Counted from the first letter of the stretch, positions 1 through 9,001 are shown. The stretch: DNA of 64,000 bases from Calditrichaceae bacterium (GCA_013360445.1 JABWBP010000025.1:1-64000), one strand, 5' to 3'. Numbers and translations: made by a program. Notes: generated by a model not told the origin, from the letters alone.

Positions 1-122
1 CCATAATTTTTCCCTTCTCTTTTTGGGTTACATAAATTATGAGTCAACGACTATTTTTCATATTGCCTCCGGTTACATTTAATTTGAGGCAATGCGGCGT
101 AGGCTCCGAATATAAAATGTAC

Positions 123-151
123 TTGAAAAAGTAACCTGTAATTGATATTAT
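123..151 (+). promoter_or_regulatory. Putative sigma-70 promoter of the barrel gene
   Basis: TTGAAA (123-128) and TATTAT (146-151) are separated by 17 nt, close to the sigma-70 consensus, and start a leader of roughly 80 nt before the gene at 237. The leader contains an inverted repeat, CGCTTTTCG (169-177) with CGAAAAGCG (198-206), of unknown role. The promoter is predicted from sequence only. Confidence 0.5.
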
Positions 152-236
152 TACGCCGCTAAAATAAGCGCTTTTCGTTGCGGCTGCGCCGGTTCTGCGA
201 AAAGCGATGTTAAAGTATTAACTGAGGAGACGGTAT

Positions 237-977
237 ATGAAAAAAAGTTGGATACTCGGATTATTGGCCGGGCTGTGGCTTTTGGGAACGTCGAACGGAT
301 TTTCCCAGGCCGAGGTCCGGGGCGACGTGCATTTGTTCCAGAATTTCTTGCTGGATGCGCCGATAGCTTCCACTTTCTACGGCGAAGGCGGGTTGGCATA
401 TAGCACTTATGAGTTTTTTAAGGCCTTTCAATTCGGCATCCGCGGCGGTTATCCCATTACTCCTAAATTCGAGATGGGCGGGGAGATCAGCTTCATCAAC
501 GCCGACCCGGACCAGGGCGACGGAGAATCGGGCATTTCGGATTTGACCGTTGCCGGCAGATACAATGTGATGTCGGATAAAGCCAACCTCTCCGTGGGCG
601 GTTACATCACCCTGCCCATCGGCAGCGAAGACGTGGGGCAGAGCAATACCGATATTGGCCTGTTTGGGGCGGTGCGTTATCCCTTTTCCGGCAGCAAACT
701 GGTATTGACCGGAACCGCCGGGTTGGAGTTCCTGGAAGCGGGCGATGACCGGGAAACCTCCTTGTTGATCGCCCCGGGGTTGCTCTTCCCGGCAACGCCG
801 CAGTTGAGCGTCATCGGAGAGTTGAGCATCCGCACCGAAGGCGAATATATGCTGCTGAGCGGGGGCCTGGATTACGCCCTGAAGGCCGGCAGCCACCTGC
901 GCGGGGGCATCGGCCTGGGTCTGGACGACGGCGCGCCGGATTTCATGTTCCTGGCCAGCTTCCTGCACAATTTTTAG
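237..977 (+). CDS. Outer-membrane beta-barrel protein, transporter-like
   Basis: This 246-residue protein has a typical signal peptide (about residues 1-24, MKKSWILGLLAGLWLLG followed by a small-residue cleavage region). The rest is alternating hydrophobic/polar strands rich in Gly and aromatic residues, and it ends in ...FLHNF, the terminal aromatic seen in outer-membrane barrels. It resembles short porin-like barrels of the phenol-degradation MetA-like type, but no specific substrate can be read. The start is supported by GAGGAG at 224-229. It stands alone, with its own promoter and a terminator at 1021-1069. Barrel assignment is fairly sure; function is unknown. Confidence 0.75.
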   Translation: MKKSWILGLLAGLWLLGTSNGFSQAEVRGDVHLFQNFLLDAPIASTFYGEGGLAYSTYEFFKAFQFGIRGGYPITPKFEMGGEISFINADPDQGDGESGISDLTVAGRYNVMSDKANLSVGGYITLPIGSEDVGQSNTDIGLFGAVRYPFSGSKLVLTGTAGLEFLEAGDDRETSLLIAPGLLFPATPQLSVIGELSIRTEGEYMLLSGGLDYALKAGSHLRGGIGLGLDDGAPDFMFLASFLHNF

Positions 978-1020
978 AAGTGCGCTAAAGCGAGCTAAAG
1001 TGACTAAAGTTGGAAGTATG

Positions 1021-1069
1021 GCACGCTGAAACGCGGCAATCTTCGATTATCACGTTTCAGCGTGCTTTT
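1021..1069 (+). terminator. Intrinsic terminator after the barrel gene
   Basis: GCACGCTGAAACG (1021-1033) and CGTTTCAGCGTGC (1053-1065) form a perfect 13-bp stem with a 19-nt loop, followed by TTTT. Just upstream (about 985-1015) is a degenerate run of ctaaagt-type units, perhaps a dispersed repeat. Confidence 0.6.
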
Positions 1070-1146
1070 CACCAACCGGATTCGGTACAATTTGTTATGC
1101 GTCCCGGCAATAGAAACTTCAGGCGCTTTTAGCCACGCTATGCCAG

Positions 1147-4100
1147 CTACTTCAGAAAGAGCATTTTTTTAACTTCTTCGAACTTCTTCCCCCCTTGATC
1201 GACCGCCTTCAGCCGGTAAAAATAAAGACCGCTGGCGACAGCGTTTCCCCCATCGCTTCTCCCGTCCCACTGCACCTGGTACCTTCCGGCAGCCTGCTGC
1301 GCCACCGCCAACCGGCGAATTTTCTGCCCCAGCAGGTTGTAAATGCTCAATTCTACCTTTGCAGCCACCGGCAGCGAGTAGCGGATCGTTGTTTCCGGGT
1401 TGAAAGGGTTGGGATAGTTTTGCAGCAACTCGAATTCCCCGGGAACGCCGCTTAGATCGCCGCCCGGTTCGACGCCCACCAGGTGGTCGAAATAGTAATA
1501 CCCCCCGCCGAACTGCGCCTCGCCGTTTTCCACCATGTAGAACTGGGGATCATTCCAGGCCATGCCATAGACCGGGAATCCGCTAAGGCGGTGGGCGATC
1601 TCTACCGGGGCGTTGGGGTCGGTGACGTCGTAAAGCCGTACGCCGGTGTTCAATCCCAAAATCAATAAATTTCCCTGCGCTTCCATTTCCATGATCCAAT
1701 CCGACTCGACGCTGATCGTCGCGGCTAATTGCAAGTTGTTCGGCTGGAGAGCATCTACAATCTGCACCTGGTCGGCGCTGCCCATGTCGCCGTTGCTGAC
1801 GTAAATTTTGCCCCCGCCCATTGCGACATATCGAACTCCGGTGGGGGAGAAAGTCAGGGTGTCCAACGGAATAATATTGTTTGGCATGGAAATATCGAAG
1901 GTTACCAAACTGTTGGGTGTGCCATATATCGCGGCGATATTCCCCTCGTAGGCGGCATCTACCGGGAATAGCGGCGTTATGGGATAAGAGCCAACCTGCA
2001 GCGGCGCGTAAGGGTCGCTTACCTCATATGCCCGCAATTCCCGGGGGCTTCTCAGCGGAACATACAAATACGGATATTGCAGGTAAATATCCCGCGCTCT
2101 CGAACCGGCCTGGCTGCCATAGAGAATGGTATCGCTAGCGGGGGAGAATTGGCAAGCGCCAAAGGGATCAAACAATAATTCTATGGTAGAGCGCCCTCCA
2201 TAACTGGCGCAGATCGTACCGTCGGTTACAAATCTCTGGCCGGAGACCAATACTAAGTAATAGATACCGGGAGTTGACGGGTCAAAACTATGCAGCCAGC
2301 GAATGCCACCACTGCTCTGTTCGACAACGAGTATTTTTCCGTTTACATAACTTAGCTGAGCGATGTTGTTGAAAAGCGACGAATATACTTGCGGAACCAG
2401 GTTTTCCATATCAGGTACCACGGTAAAACTGTCCTCCGCCGTGCGGGTAAAGTAAGGATCGCTGACCGCTACCTCTACTTTTCCCGAACCGGTATGGCGG
2501 GGATAAAATTCAATGATCGAGGTATCCTGATTATTCGCCGTCGCCCAGGTGGGAAACGTCCAATCGAAACTGAGCGGATCGCCGTCGGGGTCGGAAGAAG
2601 CGCTGGCGTCGGCAAGGATGGAAGCGCCGTAAACAGCCTGGGAGGGCATAAGGGTCAGGTGGGCGACCGGCGGGCGACTGTCCACTGCGGTGACGGTCAC
2701 GGTTCGCTCTAAAATCCCGCCGCTGGAAATCGCGGCTTCTAAGCGTACGGTATAATCCCCGGCGGAATCCGGGTCTAAAAATTGCTGATAACCCGGCCCC
2801 GGGATCAACTGGGCGGCGCTGCCGGGAGGCCGCTGGGTCAATTGCCAGGCGACCGATACGATGGTATCCGGGTACGCCAGCGCCTGGAGGTTGGCGTCGA
2901 ATACAAAAACCGAGTCGATGGGCAGCAGGGTTTCATTGACGGTAATATTGAGCATCCGTCCCCAGGGGAAAAATTCGTCAATATAGATTGACCGCTCGCG
3001 CATCACCGTAATGCTGTTCAGGGCATCGGTTCCCCGGCCAACTACATAGGCAAACACGATGTCCTGGCTATCTCCCGGGGCGACGTTAAAAGGACCGTTG
3101 TTGACTAAAAAACGCTTGTCCCCGGGAACATTGTCCAACCAGCCGGAGAAAGTGACCGGGTCGCCGCTGTACACATATTTCGGATTGGTCTGCGCAGTGC
3201 CGCCGGTTCCAAACAGGGTAGGATCGAGCGGGTTGCCATTGGCAATCAGCCCCCCTACCTGGTAATTGCGGGCGATCTCTTTATTACTGGGATCGCCGAT
3301 GACCGGGTCGCCATTGATGTAGTACATAAAAGAGGTCCAGGGCAGGTTCTTCTTATTCAGGAGGGTATCGACGCCTTTGAATACCCCGCGGAACACATAA
3401 GCGGTATCGCCGGGGGAATCAACCAATGCTCCTTGCAGCAGCTTCATCCCGAAAGCCGGTGGATTTGCGCCGTACTCAACATCATCGCCGTCATTATAGA
3501 TATAGCCGATATTCAGCAGCGTGTCGCAGCCGATCAGGTCGTCATTGGCGTCTCCCAAATCCGGGTCCGCCCAGATAGAATGAATCAATTCCTCAATCTC
3601 GGTATTGCCGGCGTTGATGATCTGCCAGCGGAAAAAAACCACGTCATCCAGCGGGCCGCCGTGTTGGTAAGCCCAGGCGGTTTGCAGGATTTCCAGCCCG
3701 ATCGGGAGGGTCTGCAAGCGGTTGCGTTGGGAAAGGGTGGTGCCGTCGTTAAAAACCGTCCAGAGGGTTTTGTAGCCCATCAGCGCGGGGCGGTCGATAA
3801 AAGGATCGTACATCCCGTCGCCATTTTGGTCGATGAAATCCGCGCCCAATGACACCGCGTCCGCCCACTCTAAGTAAGCGAGGCTGCCGGGGCCGTCATC
3901 GAGGGTCACCTGGTAAAATTCTGCCGACGGATCATTCGGATTCATCCCCCATTTTCCCGGCTGCAATTCTTCGATAAGCGAAGCCGGGGCCATCCAGGCG
4001 GTGCGCAAATCATTATCAATATAGCCGGTCGCGGCCATACCGCCGGAGAATAGAAACGTCAGGTTGCTGCCGGCCGGGTAATATCCCTGCCCGTCTTCCC

Positions 4101-4269
4101 CGGTGCTGCCGTTGTTGTTTAGCGGCAGTTCGACGTTATTCACTTTCATAATCGCGGTATCGCCTAAAATCAGCTCGAAACCGGGGGCCGGCGTTTTCTC
4201 TCCCTTCGAAAAACCGTTGAACGCCAGGCAGAGCAAAAGCGCAAAAATTGTGGAAAATTTTGCGAACAT
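1147..4269 (-). CDS. Large secreted protein, PKD and LVIVD-like repeats, C-terminal sorting domain (paralog A)
   Basis: This 1040-residue secreted protein has a signal peptide (about 1-22). Its N-terminal half has Asp-rich calcium-binding-like segments such as DQNGDGMYDPFID. A PKD-like domain follows at about 535-620 (ASASSDPDGDPLSFDWTF). The next part (about 690-910) contains LVIVD-like beta-propeller repeats (VRLYDVTDPNAPVEIAHRL). The last 95 residues form a C-terminal sorting domain (NYPNPFNPETTIRYSLP, then YNLLGQ, ending KKMLFLK), as used for secretion or surface attachment in FCB bacteria. It is a tandem paralog of the protein at 4471-7680, alignable along almost its whole length. It is likely surface-exposed or released; its ligand is unknown. 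Confidence 0.8.
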   Translation of the reverse strand: MFAKFSTIFALLLCLAFNGFSKGEKTPAPGFELILGDTAIMKVNNVELPLNNNGSTGEDGQGYYPAGSNLTFLFSGGMAATGYIDNDLRTAWMAPASLIEELQPGKWGMNPNDPSAEFYQVTLDDGPGSLAYLEWADAVSLGADFIDQNGDGMYDPFIDRPALMGYKTLWTVFNDGTTLSQRNRLQTLPIGLEILQTAWAYQHGGPLDDVVFFRWQIINAGNTEIEELIHSIWADPDLGDANDDLIGCDTLLNIGYIYNDGDDVEYGANPPAFGMKLLQGALVDSPGDTAYVFRGVFKGVDTLLNKKNLPWTSFMYYINGDPVIGDPSNKEIARNYQVGGLIANGNPLDPTLFGTGGTAQTNPKYVYSGDPVTFSGWLDNVPGDKRFLVNNGPFNVAPGDSQDIVFAYVVGRGTDALNSITVMRERSIYIDEFFPWGRMLNITVNETLLPIDSVFVFDANLQALAYPDTIVSVAWQLTQRPPGSAAQLIPGPGYQQFLDPDSAGDYTVRLEAAISSGGILERTVTVTAVDSRPPVAHLTLMPSQAVYGASILADASASSDPDGDPLSFDWTFPTWATANNQDTSIIEFYPRHTGSGKVEVAVSDPYFTRTAEDSFTVVPDMENLVPQVYSSLFNNIAQLSYVNGKILVVEQSSGGIRWLHSFDPSTPGIYYLVLVSGQRFVTDGTICASYGGRSTIELLFDPFGACQFSPASDTILYGSQAGSRARDIYLQYPYLYVPLRSPRELRAYEVSDPYAPLQVGSYPITPLFPVDAAYEGNIAAIYGTPNSLVTFDISMPNNIIPLDTLTFSPTGVRYVAMGGGKIYVSNGDMGSADQVQIVDALQPNNLQLAATISVESDWIMEMEAQGNLLILGLNTGVRLYDVTDPNAPVEIAHRLSGFPVYGMAWNDPQFYMVENGEAQFGGGYYYFDHLVGVEPGGDLSGVPGEFELLQNYPNPFNPETTIRYSLPVAAKVELSIYNLLGQKIRRLAVAQQAAGRYQVQWDGRSDGGNAVASGLYFYRLKAVDQGGKKFEEVKKMLFLK

Positions 4270-4320
4270 GACGCGTCCTCCTCACTGGTTAAGTTTACAG
4301 AACGTTAATAACTGAGATTA

Positions 4321-4433
4321 TGCATCACCGCAAAGGCGCAGAGACGCAAAGAGAAATCAAGAGTTTAGTTTTTATTGTTTTTCTTTAATTTACAGTCTAT
4401 TTCTACTTTGCGGCTTAGCGTCTCTGCGGTGCA
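4321..4433. repeat. Imperfect inverted repeat between paralogs
   Basis: An arm containing CACCGCAAAGGCGCAGAGAC (4326-4345) is mirrored by one containing GCGTCTCTGCGGTG (4418-4431), with an AT-rich centre. It fills most of the 201-bp gap between the two paralogs. Similar CACAAAGACAC/GTGTCTTCGTGG arms lie at 37687-37802, and a half copy lies near 16265-16290, so it belongs to a dispersed intergenic family. Confidence 0.6.
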
Positions 4434-4470
4434 TTTGCTTAACAGGGGTTAGTAACCTGGCAAAGCCGGG

Positions 4471-7400
4471 TTATTTAACCAGCAGCATTTTTCGCGCCTG
4501 CTCGAATAGTACTCCCCCGCCCGATGCTTTATCGACCACCCTGAGCTTATAGAAATAAATCCCGCTGGCCGCCGGAATTCCCGCGTCGCTCCTGCCGTCC
4601 CACTGCACCATGTAGCTGCCGGGCGCTAACGGTTCATTCACCAGCGTCTTCACCTCCCTGCCGAGCAAATCATAAATCTTCAATGTGACAAATCCGGAGC
4701 GAAACCCCCCTTCGGGGAAACCTGCAATCCCTGCCTGACTGACGCTGGCAGGCAGGCGAAATCGCAAATTGGTAACCGGGTTGCTCCGTGAGGAGTGGCT
4801 TCCGCCAAAGGGGTTGGGGTAGTTTTGCAGCAATTCGAATTCCCCGGGAACGCTGCTCAGATCGCCGCCGGGTTCCAGGCCCACCAGGTGGTCGAAATAG
4901 TAATACCCCGCGCCGAACTGCGCATCGCCGTTTTCGACCATGTAGAACTGGGGATCATTCCAGGCTGTCCCATAGACCGGGAAACCGGAGAGGCGGTGGG
5001 CGATCTCTACCGGGGCGTTGGGGTCGGTGACGTCGTAGAGCCGTACGCCGTTTTCCAGGCCCAGAATCAGCAGGTCTCCATGCGCTTCCATTTCTACAAT
5101 CACATCCGGCGCAACGGTTATCGTTCCGGCAAGTTGCAAATTATTGGGTTGGGAAGCGTCCACGACTTGCACCTGGGTGGCAATGCGCATATCCCCATTG
5201 CTGACATAAATCTTTCCTGCGCCCATCTCGATAACCCGGATTCCCGCAGGGAAGAAAATCAACGTATCCAATGGAACGATATTCAGCGGATCGGAAATCT
5301 CATACGTTCTCAACCCGGTATTGACCGGTTGGAAGTAGATCGCGGCGATATTTCCCTGGTAAGCGGCATCGACCGCTATGTGAGGTATGGCGTGGACGGC
5401 AATTTCTACCGGCGAAAAAGGATCGCTCACGTCATATACGTGTAATTGGCTGGGAGACCTCAGGGGAACAAACAGATAGGGAAATTGCAGATAGATATCC
5501 CGCGCTCTTGTAGCGGACTGGGAACCATAAAAAATAGTATCGCTGGCAAACATGAGGGTGAAATCGGGAAGGATTCGATAGAGAGCAATGGAGGTTCGAT
5601 TGCCATAGCCGGCCAGAATAGAGTCGTCGGTTACAAAACGGGCACCCACTACACTGGTGGAATAAAACGTGGTTGGGTTAGCGCCGGCGTCAAAAATATA
5701 AAACGGAGAATGCGTGATATAGGAATAGCTCAAAGCAAATATCTTGTCATCGACATATTTCAGCTGGTGAATTTCGTTGAATTGGGGCAGATATAACTGT
5801 TGAATCAAATTCAAGACATTGGGCACTACGGTAAAACTATCTTCCGCCGTGCGGGTGAAGTAGGGATCGCTGACTGCCACTTGCGCTTTTCCCGAACCGG
5901 TGTGAACAGGAGAAAATTCAATCATGGAAGTATTTTGAGTGTCGGCGTTTGCCCAAAACGGGAAGGTCCACTCAAAATTGAGCAGGTCGCCGTCGGGGTC
6001 GGAAGATGCGCTGGCGTCGGCCAGTATGGAAGCTCCGTAAATGATTTGCGAGGGCGTAAGGGTCAGGTTAGGCATGGGCGGGCGGTTATCCACTGCGCTG
6101 ACCGCCCGGGTAGTGATCAACGTCTCTCCACTGGAGATAACAGCTTCCGCTTTGACGAGGTAGTCTCCCGGTAAATCAGGGTCTAAAAACTGTTGGAAGC
6201 CCGGCCCAGGCATTAATTGGGCGGCGCTGCCCGGCGGTCGTTGAATCAATTGCCAGGTCAGCGAGACGATGCTCTCCGGGTAAGCCAGGGTCTGAAGAAT
6301 CGCCTCGAATACAAACAGGGAGTCGATAGGCAGCAGGATTTCATTAGCGGCGACGTGTAAGGTCCGTCCCAGGGGGAAGAATTCCTGGAGGTAGGCGGCG
6401 TGCTCGCGCATCACCGTAATGCTGTTCAGGGCGTCGGTTCCCCGGCCGATGACGTAGGCAAAGATAATATCCTGAGTATCGCCCAGCGCCATATTGAAAG
6501 GCCCGCAGTTGACCAGGAAGCGTTTATCGAAAGCGATATTATCCCGCCACCCGGTTGTAGTGACCGGGTCGCCGCTGTAGAAATATTTCGGATTGGTCTG
6601 CGCCGTACCTCCGGCGCCCCACTGGGTGGGGTTTATCGGGCTTCCCCAGGCGTTCAGCCCGCCGATTTGATAATAGCGGGCCTGCTGGGCATTCGTCGGC
6701 TCATGCAAGACAGGATCGCCGCCAATGTAATACATGAAGGAGGTCCAGGGGAGGTTCTTCTTGTCGAGCAGGGTGTCTATGCCTTGAAAAACGCCCCGGA
6801 ACGCGTAGGCGGTGTCGCCGGGAGAGTCTGCCATCGCCCCTTGCAGCAATTTTGCGCCGAAAGCGGGGGGATTTGCGCCATACCAGGGATCATCCCCATC
6901 GTTATATACGTAGCCGATATCAAACAGCGTGTCGCAGCCGATCAGGTCATCAGTGTAATCTCCCAAATCCGGGTCCGCCCAGAAGGAGTGGATCAGGCTG
7001 TCCACGTCCCCGCTGTCCGCGTTGATGATCTTCCAGCGGAAGAAAATCACCTCATCTAAGGGGTGGCTGCCGCCCTGATCGTAAGCCCAGACGCTTTGCT
7101 GGATTTCCAGGCCCATGGGAGGGGTGCCGAATCGCGGGGAGGTTCGCTCGAAGCCGTCGTTAAACACGGTCCAGATGGTTTTGTCGCCCATCAGCGCCGG
7201 GCGGTCGATGAAAGGATCGTACACCCCGTCGCCGTTTTCGTCGATGAAATCCGCTCCTTGCGCCACGGCGTCCGCCCAGGCAAGGTAAGCCGGGCTTCCC
7301 GGGCCGTCATGGATGCTCACGGCGTAGAATTTCGCCAGGGGATTCTGCGGATTCATTCCCCATTTGCCGGGCTGCCATTCCTGCACCAGGGAAGATTTCG

Positions 7401-7680
7401 CCATCCAGGAGCAGCGCAACTCGCCGTTGACGTAGCCGCTGCTCGCCAGGCCCCCGGAAAACAAAAAGGTGATGTTGCTGCCGGCCGGGTAGTACCCCCA
7501 ACCGCTCAGGCCGGCGCTGCCATCGTTTTCCAGGGGCAGCTCGATATTATTTACATCCATCGTGGCGACATCGGCGATGAGCAATGCCGGGGTAAAAAAA
7601 GCCGCTTTCTCCCCCGCGGCAAAACCGGTTAGGGTGAGACAGATCAGCAGCGCAGGCATTCGAGATATTTTTCGAGGCAT
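4471..7680 (-). CDS. Large secreted protein, PKD and LVIVD-like repeats, C-terminal sorting domain (paralog B)
   Basis: This 1069-residue protein has the same order of parts as paralog A: signal peptide, Asp-rich segment DENGDGVYDPFID, PKD-like domain (ASASSDPDGDLLNFEWTF), LVIVD-like repeats, and a C-terminal sorting domain ending KKMLLVK-like (ARKMLLVK). The match runs end to end, so it is a clear tandem duplication. The sorting domain has been interrupted in frame. NYPNPF is followed by GGSHSSRS, and after LPASV there is a 17-residue insert (SQAGIAGFPEGGFRSGF) absent from A, whose DNA is hairpin-forming. A third insert, KASGGGV, lies before the last strand. Function is unknown; it is probably a surface or extracellular protein. 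Confidence 0.8.
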   Translation of the reverse strand: MPRKISRMPALLICLTLTGFAAGEKAAFFTPALLIADVATMDVNNIELPLENDGSAGLSGWGYYPAGSNITFLFSGGLASSGYVNGELRCSWMAKSSLVQEWQPGKWGMNPQNPLAKFYAVSIHDGPGSPAYLAWADAVAQGADFIDENGDGVYDPFIDRPALMGDKTIWTVFNDGFERTSPRFGTPPMGLEIQQSVWAYDQGGSHPLDEVIFFRWKIINADSGDVDSLIHSFWADPDLGDYTDDLIGCDTLFDIGYVYNDGDDPWYGANPPAFGAKLLQGAMADSPGDTAYAFRGVFQGIDTLLDKKNLPWTSFMYYIGGDPVLHEPTNAQQARYYQIGGLNAWGSPINPTQWGAGGTAQTNPKYFYSGDPVTTTGWRDNIAFDKRFLVNCGPFNMALGDTQDIIFAYVIGRGTDALNSITVMREHAAYLQEFFPLGRTLHVAANEILLPIDSLFVFEAILQTLAYPESIVSLTWQLIQRPPGSAAQLMPGPGFQQFLDPDLPGDYLVKAEAVISSGETLITTRAVSAVDNRPPMPNLTLTPSQIIYGASILADASASSDPDGDLLNFEWTFPFWANADTQNTSMIEFSPVHTGSGKAQVAVSDPYFTRTAEDSFTVVPNVLNLIQQLYLPQFNEIHQLKYVDDKIFALSYSYITHSPFYIFDAGANPTTFYSTSVVGARFVTDDSILAGYGNRTSIALYRILPDFTLMFASDTIFYGSQSATRARDIYLQFPYLFVPLRSPSQLHVYDVSDPFSPVEIAVHAIPHIAVDAAYQGNIAAIYFQPVNTGLRTYEISDPLNIVPLDTLIFFPAGIRVIEMGAGKIYVSNGDMRIATQVQVVDASQPNNLQLAGTITVAPDVIVEMEAHGDLLILGLENGVRLYDVTDPNAPVEIAHRLSGFPVYGTAWNDPQFYMVENGDAQFGAGYYYFDHLVGLEPGGDLSSVPGEFELLQNYPNPFGGSHSSRSNPVTNLRFRLPASVSQAGIAGFPEGGFRSGFVTLKIYDLLGREVKTLVNEPLAPGSYMVQWDGRSDAGIPAASGIYFYKLRVVDKASGGGVLFEQARKMLLVK
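4694..4757. repeat. In-frame palindromic insertion inside sorting domain
   Basis: This stretch encodes residues absent from the tandem paralog at the equivalent place. It contains two small hairpins, CCCCCCTTCGGGG (4706-4718) and CCTGCC...GGCAGG (4730-4756). It looks like a short palindromic element that inserted without breaking the frame. Confidence 0.45.
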
Positions 7681-7827
7681 GGCGCGTTCTCCTCACGATT
7701 CAAATATTTTTGGGTAACTATTTTTAATATACTCATCCTCAATGCAGAAGGGAATTCCGAAAAATTTTTCCCCGGCCTGCCCTTCCGTGATTTGGATTAC
7801 AGGGAAAAAAATCCCGCAAATTATTAT

Positions 7828-7856
7828 TTGACATCATCAAGGAGGTTTTTTATAAT
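7828..7856 (+). promoter_or_regulatory. Consensus sigma-70 promoter of aromatic operon
   Basis: TTGACA (7828-7833) and TATAAT (7851-7856) are both perfect consensus hexamers with the optimal 17-nt spacer. Transcription should begin near 7863, about 16 nt before the leader peptide and about 285 nt before the first enzyme gene. Such a strong core promoter fits control by attenuation rather than by an activator. Confidence 0.85.
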
Positions 7857-7878
7857 TGATTCGAAATCGAGAACAACA

Positions 7879-7959
7879 ATGAAGATCGAAGACGCTTACA
7901 CCTGCTCCCGCTTTTTCATTCGCCTCGGACGGGGCTGCGGAGATGGTGTAACGGCATAG
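7879..7959 (+). CDS. Putative attenuator leader peptide (26 aa, Tyr7, Phe12-Phe13)
   Basis: A 26-codon reading frame begins right after the promoter and ends at TAG 7957-7959. It encodes Tyr at codon 7 and consecutive Phe at codons 12 and 13 (TTT TTC, 7912-7917). These are products of the pathway encoded downstream. The first antiterminator arm (7930-7938) starts 13 nt after the Phe codons, just beyond the footprint of a ribosome stalled there. The ribosome-binding site is weak (GAGAA). Aromatic content is lower than in the enterobacterial pheA leader, so the peptide is a proposal based on position and architecture. Confidence 0.55.
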   Translation: MKIEDAYTCSRFFIRLGRGCGDGVTA

Positions 7960-7996
7960 CGAACCGGATGTACTAACTCCCCAGATGCAAGCCCCG
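7930..7996 (+). promoter_or_regulatory. Antiterminator alternative of the attenuator
   Basis: CGGGGCTGC (7930-7938, inside the leader reading frame) can pair with GCAAGCCCCG (7987-7996), leaving one bulged A. The second segment is also the 5' arm of the terminator, so the two structures exclude each other. The first segment carries nearly the same sequence as the terminator 3' arm, which is the hallmark of attenuation. A clear third helix that would sequester the first segment after full translation was not found; only a weak 6-bp match at 7905-7911 is visible. Confidence 0.6.
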
Positions 7997-8020
7997 AACG
8001 GACAGCGGGGCTTTTTTTTT
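7989..8020 (+). terminator. Leader terminator of the aromatic operon
   Basis: AAGCCCCG (7989-7996), a 9-nt loop and CGGGGCTT (8006-8013) form a GC-rich stem running straight into nine T residues (8012-8020). It lies between promoter and first enzyme gene with no gene upstream to terminate, so it is most likely a regulated leader terminator. Confidence 0.85.
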
Positions 8021-8054
8021 ACCTGCGGAAACGGCGGGGATTTATGATGGATAA

Positions 8055-8102
8055 TACGCAATATGTAATACGCACTACGCATTTCGTATTCCGTATTGCG
8101 TA
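8055..8102. repeat. Inverted repeat in leader downstream of terminator
   Basis: TACGCAATA (8055-8063) and TATTGCGTA (8094-8102) bracket further TACG-rich half repeats. This is a palindromic intergenic element between the attenuator and the ribosome-binding site AAGGAGAT (8132-8139) of the next gene. No function is seen. Confidence 0.5.
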
Positions 8103-8146
8103 GCGCCTGATGCGTAAAAATTGGTAAAACATAAGGAGATGTTACC

Positions 8147-9001
8147 ATGAAAGTGGCAATCCAGGGAGGGCAGGCCTCTTTTCACCACCTGGCCGCGCGG
8201 CAATATTTCAACGGGCAGGAATTCGAGATGGCGGAGTGCCGAACCTTCCGGCAGCTTTGCCAGGTCTTACAGAACGGGAAGGCGGATCGGGCGGTAATGG
8301 CCATCGAGAATTCGCTGCTGGGCAGCATTCTGCCCAACTACGCCTTGTTGCAGGAGTATTCTTTTCACATTTCCGGGGAGACCTACTTGCATATCCGGCA
8401 TAACCTGATGGCCCTGCCGGGGCAGAGCCTCAAGGACATCCGCTTTGTGTGCTCCCACCCCCTGGCCCTGCTGCAATGCAGCGAGTTTCTGGAGCAGCAT
8501 CCCCGCCTGCGGGCGCAGGAAAGCTTCGACACCGCGGAGAGCGCCCGGGAAATCCGGGAAAAACTGCTCCCGGGGACGGCGGCCATCGCCGGAAGGTTAG
8601 CCGCGGAGCGTTACCAGCTTACCATCCTGGCGGAAGAGATCGAGAATGTGAAACAGAATTATACCCGTTTCCTGATCCTCTCCCGCAAAGCAGTGCGGGA
8701 GAACGGCGCCATTGCGGACAAAACCTCGCTCAATTTTTATTTGAAACACCGGGTAGGGGCGCTGGCAGAGGCGCTGGACATTTTTCGGCGCTGCGGCCTC
8801 AATCTCACCTTGATTCAATCGCTGCCCGTCCCCGGGCGGCCTTCGGAATACGCGTTTCAGGTGGATCTGGAGGGGGAGCGCCGGAAATCTTTAGAACAGG
8901 GAATCGAAGAGCTCCGGCGGTTATCCGACAAAATCCAAGTTTTAGGTATTTACCCAAAAGGAGCGTTGCCCCATGATTATTCCGGCGGCAAAGCGGCTTA
9001 G
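8147..9001 (+). CDS. pheA: Prephenate dehydratase
   Basis: This enzyme converts prephenate to phenylpyruvate, the committed step to phenylalanine. The 284-residue protein is monofunctional, without a chorismate mutase domain. The catalytic domain spans about 1-180, with the conserved IENS (53-56) and the TRF motif (173-175). An ACT domain follows at about 194-270. The ACT signature GALA (204-207) is kept, but the second Phe-binding motif, usually ESRP, reads QSLP (224-227), so feedback inhibition may be weakened. Start is supported by AAGGAGAT 8 nt upstream. It is the first gene of an operon behind an attenuator, and its last 29 bases overlap the next gene. Identification is confident. Confidence 0.93.
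   Translation: MKVAIQGGQASFHHLAARQYFNGQEFEMAECRTFRQLCQVLQNGKADRAVMAIENSLLGSILPNYALLQEYSFHISGETYLHIRHNLMALPGQSLKDIRFVCSHPLALLQCSEFLEQHPRLRAQESFDTAESAREIREKLLPGTAAIAGRLAAERYQLTILAEEIENVKQNYTRFLILSRKAVRENGAIADKTSLNFYLKHRVGALAEALDIFRRCGLNLTLIQSLPVPGRPSEYAFQVDLEGERRKSLEQGIEELRRLSDKIQVLGIYPKGALPHDYSGGKAA

Noticed and set aside
8055-8102. CRISPR-like repeats
   Set aside because: The TACGCAATA units are few, unequal and palindromic without regular spacers; no cas genes are in the window.
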